Shown: piece after piece, positions 61,067-64,000 of the stretch | How positions within the stretch are numbered: position 1 is the stretch's first letter | How the letters are laid out: the number at the start of each line of letters is the position of its first letter | NCBI RefSeq assembly: GCF_022347565.1 | Contig: NZ_JAKRGH010000005.1 | Location: 1 to 64,000, forward strand | DNA length: 64,000 bases | Direction: 5' to 3' | Source of the DNA: Vibrio sp. Of7-15 | Lineage (GTDB): Bacteria > Pseudomonadota > Gammaproteobacteria > Enterobacterales > Vibrionaceae | Position numbers and translations under genes: made by a program | The notes under the pieces: model-generated | Seen by the model: the letters and a program-made list of their open reading frames with translations, nothing else | Told to the model about the DNA's origin: nothing | The model's database searches: none

Positions 61067-61684
61067 ATGAAGAAATTAGCGCTGATATTGACTCTCCTTG
61101 CCAGCTGCTCAGCCTGGGCCCAAGGAGATGCGGAAGCTGGTAAAGCGAAAGCCGCAACGTGTGCCGCATGTCACGGTACAGATGGAAACAGTTTACTAAC
61201 ACAATACCCTAAGCTTGCTGGTCAACATGCAGGTTACCTTGAAAAACAAATCAAGGAATTCAAACTGGGTATGACAAGTGGTGGTAAACAAGGTCGTGTG
61301 GATCCTGTCATGGGGGGAATGGCAATGCCATTGTCTGATCAGGATGCTGCGGATTTAGCTGCTTACTTCTCAACACTGCCTATTTCAGATAACACTACAT
61401 CTGAAGAGTCGGTTGAGTTAGGCCAAAAGTTATACCGTGCTGGTGATTCTGAGCGTGGTATTACCGCATGTATTGCTTGTCATGGTCCTCGTGGTAACGG
61501 TACTGAGCTTTCTGGTTTCCCTAAAATTTCAGGTCAACATGCTGATTACATTAAAATTCAGCTAGAAAAATTCCGTTCAGGTGATCGTGCTAACGACATG
61601 AACGCCATGATGCGTAATATTTCTGCCAAACTGACTGACGCTGAAATTTCTGCATTATCCCAATATGTTGGTGGTTTGCACTAA
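61067..61684 (+). CDS. Dihaem cytochrome c4
   Basis: The 205-residue protein has a signal peptide (KKLALILTLLASCSAWA) and two haem c motifs, CAACH near residue 34 and CIACH near residue 134, in two homologous domains with axial Met in GMAMPLS and NAMMRNIS. Cytochrome c4 passes electrons to cbb3 oxidase or other acceptors in the periplasm. I chose the ATG at 61067, after which the signal peptide begins properly. The frame is open to 61007. Confidence 0.95.
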   Translation: MKKLALILTLLASCSAWAQGDAEAGKAKAATCAACHGTDGNSLLTQYPKLAGQHAGYLEKQIKEFKLGMTSGGKQGRVDPVMGGMAMPLSDQDAADLAAYFSTLPISDNTTSEESVELGQKLYRAGDSERGITACIACHGPRGNGTELSGFPKISGQHADYIKIQLEKFRSGDRANDMNAMMRNISAKLTDAEISALSQYVGGLH

Positions 61685-61710
61685 GAGAGCCCAACTCTTA
61701 AATCAATCAT

Positions 61711-61745
61711 AAGCAGCCAGCTTGATTCAAGTTGGCTGCTTTTTT
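61711..61745 (+). terminator. Cytochrome c4 terminator
   Basis: The stem AAGCAGCCAGCTTG/CAAGTTGGCTGCTT (61711-61724 and 61728-61741, one mismatch-like G-T pair) is followed by a T run. Confidence 0.9.
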
Positions 61746-61818
61746 ATGCCCTAAAGAAAATAAAGCAGGGCCAGCTGTTTTACTAATGGTGTGCGGATAT
61801 TGTGTTTTCTCGTAATGT

Positions 61819-61836
61819 TGTAAGAGATCCGCTATT
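61819..61836. promoter_or_regulatory. Possible UvrY/VarA half site
   Basis: TGTAAGAGATC matches the left half of the GacA-type palindrome TGTAAGAGATCTCTTACA that activates csr RNA genes. The right half (CGCTATT) is degraded. It lies about 160 bp upstream of the csr RNA start, a distance like that at E. coli csrB. Confidence 0.55.
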
Positions 61837-61981
61837 GCTTTGCTTGATTTAAGATGAAAAAACGGGGGTAGAATTTTTAGATGTCATTGTTTTCAAATGG
61901 TTAGGCTTTCTTCTTGTTATTTTTGATTATTTAAAAATTTACGTGTGTTGTTTCTGCTTATAAAAAGCGTAAATTAGTCTG

Positions 61982-62302
61982 TGTCGACAAGAGGTTGGCA
62001 AAGAATGAAGGTACTTCGAGGAACGGGGTATCAACACGGATGGTTAAGTTCGGTATCTGGATGATACTTCGCCTTAAGGAAAGGCCAGTTACGGATTAAC
62101 TGCAAGAACACGGAATGTCGAGACGGATTGCTAAAAATCATCAGGATGATGACAAACGTAAATTTCGGCATGGAAAGCACAAATAACAAATGGATTCTTG
62201 TAACCGGGATGTTTCCAGCGGTTAAGGATAGACTCTACAAGATTATAACCAGTTACTGGTTCTTTCTATCACGACAGGTTTCGGCCTGTCGTTTTTCTTT
62301 TT
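61982..62302 (+). ncRNA. csrC: CsrB/CsrC-family regulatory RNA
   Basis: The 320-nt region contains twelve GGA motifs in about 245 nt (among them AGGAAC, CGGATGG, TGGATG, AGGAAAG, ACGGAT, CAGGATGA, TGGAAAG and AGGATAG), many placed in hairpin loops. It ends in an 8-bp terminator stem ACGACAGG/CCTGTCGT (62271-62278 and 62285-62292) with T run. Such RNAs sequester the translational regulator CsrA. The place between engB and yihI is that of E. coli csrC, hence the symbol. A -10 TAAATT lies at 61970-61975. Confidence 0.88.
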
Positions 62303-62417
62303 TATTCCCTTCTTTTCGGTGATTCTGCTTAATAAAGCTCCACTCAGGCGCTGCTTTCTGCTATGTTGCGCATCCATGTTTTCATCTTGATAATTTGGCT
62401 GATAAACGAGAACTGCA

Positions 62418-63059
62418 ATGCATCTGTGCCCACTGTGTCACCATCAACAAACAAGTGATTTTTTCCAAGATAAACGTCGTCGATATTATCGCTGTGAGCA
62501 GTGTTGGCTAATCTTTGTGGATCCTAATGATAGGCTCGATTCAGGCACTGAAAAAGCCCACTATGATCAACATGAAAATGACCCTCAAGATCAAGGTTAT
62601 CGCCGTTTTCTTTCTCGGATGTCTGAGCCGCTGTTAGCGCGTTTAGCACAACCGAATTTAGAAGGGTTAGATTTTGGTTGTGGCCCCGGTCCGACACTAT
62701 CCTTAATGATAGAGGAAGCAGGTCATCAGGTGGCATTGTACGATGTGTATTATGCGCCAGATGAACGTGTGTTATCCAAGCAGTATGATTTTGTGACGTG
62801 CACAGAAGCCATCGAACATTTTTATACGCCGAGTAAAGAGTGGGAGTTGTTACTCAGCCTTGTGAAACCCGGTGGTTGGCTTGGGATCATGACAAAATTG
62901 GCCAGGGATGTTGATGCGTTTTCAACATGGCACTATAAAAATGACGCAACCCATGTGAGCTTCTTTAGCCGAGAAACCTTTTTGTATTTGGCCAAAGAGC
63001 ATGAGCTTGCCATAGAATTTATTGGTAATGATGTAATTTTACTGAGGAAGACCCAGTAA
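62418..63059 (+). CDS. Class I SAM-dependent methyltransferase
   Basis: The 213-residue protein starts with a four-cysteine zinc-ribbon-like segment (CPLCHHQQ...YRCEQCWLIF, residues 4-31) and continues with a SAM-binding fold: GLDFGCGPGPTLSLM, then TCTEAIEHF and KPGGWLGIMT. The substrate is unknown. Its stop overlaps yihI by 1 bp, so the two are probably co-expressed. Related genes occur at this position in other vibrios by my recollection. Confidence 0.9.
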   Translation: MHLCPLCHHQQTSDFFQDKRRRYYRCEQCWLIFVDPNDRLDSGTEKAHYDQHENDPQDQGYRRFLSRMSEPLLARLAQPNLEGLDFGCGPGPTLSLMIEEAGHQVALYDVYYAPDERVLSKQYDFVTCTEAIEHFYTPSKEWELLLSLVKPGGWLGIMTKLARDVDAFSTWHYKNDATHVSFFSRETFLYLAKEHELAIEFIGNDVILLRKTQ

Positions 63060-63616
63060 TGACTCGTAAGAAAAAGTCACGTAAGCCTGGTGCCGCGGCA
63101 CCAACAGAAAATGTAACACGTAATCGTACTCAGTCTGATGTAGATGCTCGACTGCGTAAAAAAGAGAAGAAACGTAAAGGGTTAAAAGCGGGTGCTCGTC
63201 ACTCTGAAGGTAGTGCGAAAAAGCAGCAAACTCAAGGTCAAAAGAAAGACCCACGTTTAGGCAGCAAGAAGCCAATTCCATTGATCGTGGCACCAAAAGC
63301 GAAACCAGGTACAGCTGCGGCGAAAAAAGAGCGCCGTTTATCTGCAGAGCAAGAGTTAGCGCAATTAGAAAATGATACCCAACTGAATGTGTTGCTGGAT
63401 CGTTTAGAAAATGGCGAGAACTTAGGGGCTGGTCTGCAAAACTACGTTGATGAGAAATTGGATCGCATTGAACAATTGATGAATCAACTTGGTTTGTTGG
63501 AAGAGGAAGAGCCTGAAGAGGTGATTGTTGCTTCTGCTAAGCCTTCAAAAGCAAAAACAGACGATGATTTGTTGGCGCAGTTTAGCGACCTTGATATGGA
63601 TGACTTTAAGGAGTAA
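63059..63616 (+). CDS. yihI: Der GTPase-activating protein YihI
   Basis: YihI (185 residues) stimulates the GTPase Der and restrains ribosome assembly. The N-terminal 100 residues are extremely basic (TRKKKSRKPG, LRKKEKKRKGLKAG) and the C-terminal part is acidic with the conserved LSAEQELAQLENDTQLNVLL block. It follows the csr RNA and a methyltransferase. In E. coli yihI likewise follows csrC. Confidence 0.93.
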   Translation: MTRKKKSRKPGAAAPTENVTRNRTQSDVDARLRKKEKKRKGLKAGARHSEGSAKKQQTQGQKKDPRLGSKKPIPLIVAPKAKPGTAAAKKERRLSAEQELAQLENDTQLNVLLDRLENGENLGAGLQNYVDEKLDRIEQLMNQLGLLEEEEPEEVIVASAKPSKAKTDDDLLAQFSDLDMDDFKE

Positions 63617-63619
63617 GCC

Positions 63620-64000
63620 ATGTCGACAACCGCAGTGCTGGCCACCATTGGTGGTCTGATTATTGTTGGGCTTGCGAGTTACGCTGCTCATCTACTCTTA
63701 AAGCTGAAAAAGCAAACGGAGTTGCAACAGCAGCAGCAAGCACTTGCGATCGCAAAAAGAAACGCCAACATTTTTGAAAGCGTTGATACGATCTGTCTGG
63801 CTGGTATTCAGGGGCAGTGTGATTTGTCGGAAGCGACGATTCGCATTTACTGCATTTTGGATTACGTGCAGGGCGAGGAGCGCATTGATTTTGCTGCGAC
63901 TTATCCGGCAATGCAAGAGCTGTACGACGTGGTGAAAGACATGCCGCGCAGTGAAGCACGTAAAGAGCTAGGTAAAAAAGAGCGTATGAAGTTTGATTAC
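63620..64000 (+). CDS. DUF2489 family protein, 5' part
   Basis: An ATG with AAGGAG upstream, 3 bp after yihI, opens a frame that runs to the window end (127 codons seen). The product has one N-terminal membrane span (TIGGLIIVGLASYAAHLLL), a basic glutamine-rich stretch and then a conserved soluble part with QGQCDLSEATIRIYCILDYV, a DUF2489 pattern. Its function is unknown. The 3' end lies outside the window. Confidence 0.85.
   Translation, partial: MSTTAVLATIGGLIIVGLASYAAHLLLKLKKQTELQQQQQALAIAKRNANIFESVDTICLAGIQGQCDLSEATIRIYCILDYVQGEERIDFAATYPAMQELYDVVKDMPRSEARKELGKKERMKFDY

Overview
This window is a piece of the main chromosome of a gamma-proteobacterium of the family Vibrionaceae, most likely Vibrio or a close relative. 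The evidence is the gene order (5S rRNA, tRNA-Trp, crcB, thiCEFSGH, M24 peptidase, LysR, Bcr/CflA pump, tsrA-like gene, rmuC, ubiEJB, tatABC, hemB, gppA-rhlB, trxA, rho, ubiD-fre, hemCDXY, cyaA, lysA-dapF-xerC, uvrD, recQ, RyhB, polA, Spot 42, engB, CsrB-family RNA, yihI). From memory this parallels the origin-proximal part of V. cholerae chromosome I starting near VC0060. Three ParB-type parS sites also place the window near the replication origin. I see no IS element, prophage, CRISPR array or integron repeat. It is mostly conserved core chromosome, and the interest lies in intergenic RNAs, one RiPP operon and some unusual protein architectures.

Layout. 1-340: end of an rRNA operon and tRNA-Trp. 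581-7550: crcB, then a TPP-riboswitch-controlled thiamine operon carrying parS sites inside and after it. 7591-13190: M24 aminopeptidase, a LysR regulator divergent from a Bcr/CflA efflux pump, a short H-NS-like protein (TsrA type) and an EamA transporter. 13326-19455: rmuC, ubiquinone genes ubiE-ubiJ-ubiB and the Tat translocase. 19486-26420: tatD, hemB, gppA-rhlB, trxA, rho. 26479-30402: a secreted helical protein, an enlarged UbiD, a [2Fe-2S] ferredoxin and flavin reductase Fre. 30478-38478: a possible 30-residue membrane protein, the hemCDXY operon divergent from cyaA (perfect CRP site between them), cyaY and lptM. 38503-43686: lysA-dapF-DUF484-xerC-yigB-eda. 43715-46060: a four-gene bufferin-type operon (DUF2282 precursor, DUF692/MNIO enzyme, DUF2063 partner, DoxX protein). 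46359-55440: uvrD, ggt, rarD, recQ, DUF3630, yhhQ, a GNAT protein. 55441-60074: two RyhB-like RNAs in tandem, an origin-like DnaA/GATC cluster, polA, Spot 42 and two further sRNA candidates. 60075-64000: engB, cytochrome c4, a CsrB-family RNA, a methyltransferase, yihI and the start of a DUF2489 gene.

How the parts work together. Several units are complete pathways or complexes: thiamine synthesis (thiazole and pyrimidine branches), TatABC export, uroporphyrinogen synthesis (HemC, HemD plus HemX/HemY, with HemB elsewhere), late ubiquinone synthesis (UbiE/J/B and UbiD with its redox neighbours), and lysine/peptidoglycan precursor supply (LysA, DapF). Four well-known global RNA regulators or regulatory elements are encoded here (TPP riboswitch, RyhB, Spot 42, CsrB family) together with the enzyme that makes cAMP. 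The features I regard as most worth follow-up are the tandem RyhB locus, the polA-upstream DnaA/GATC cluster, the MNIO RiPP operon, a structured minus-strand RNA candidate after recQ, two sRNA candidates after Spot 42, a possible small membrane protein after fre, and UbiD with a duplicated C-terminal segment.
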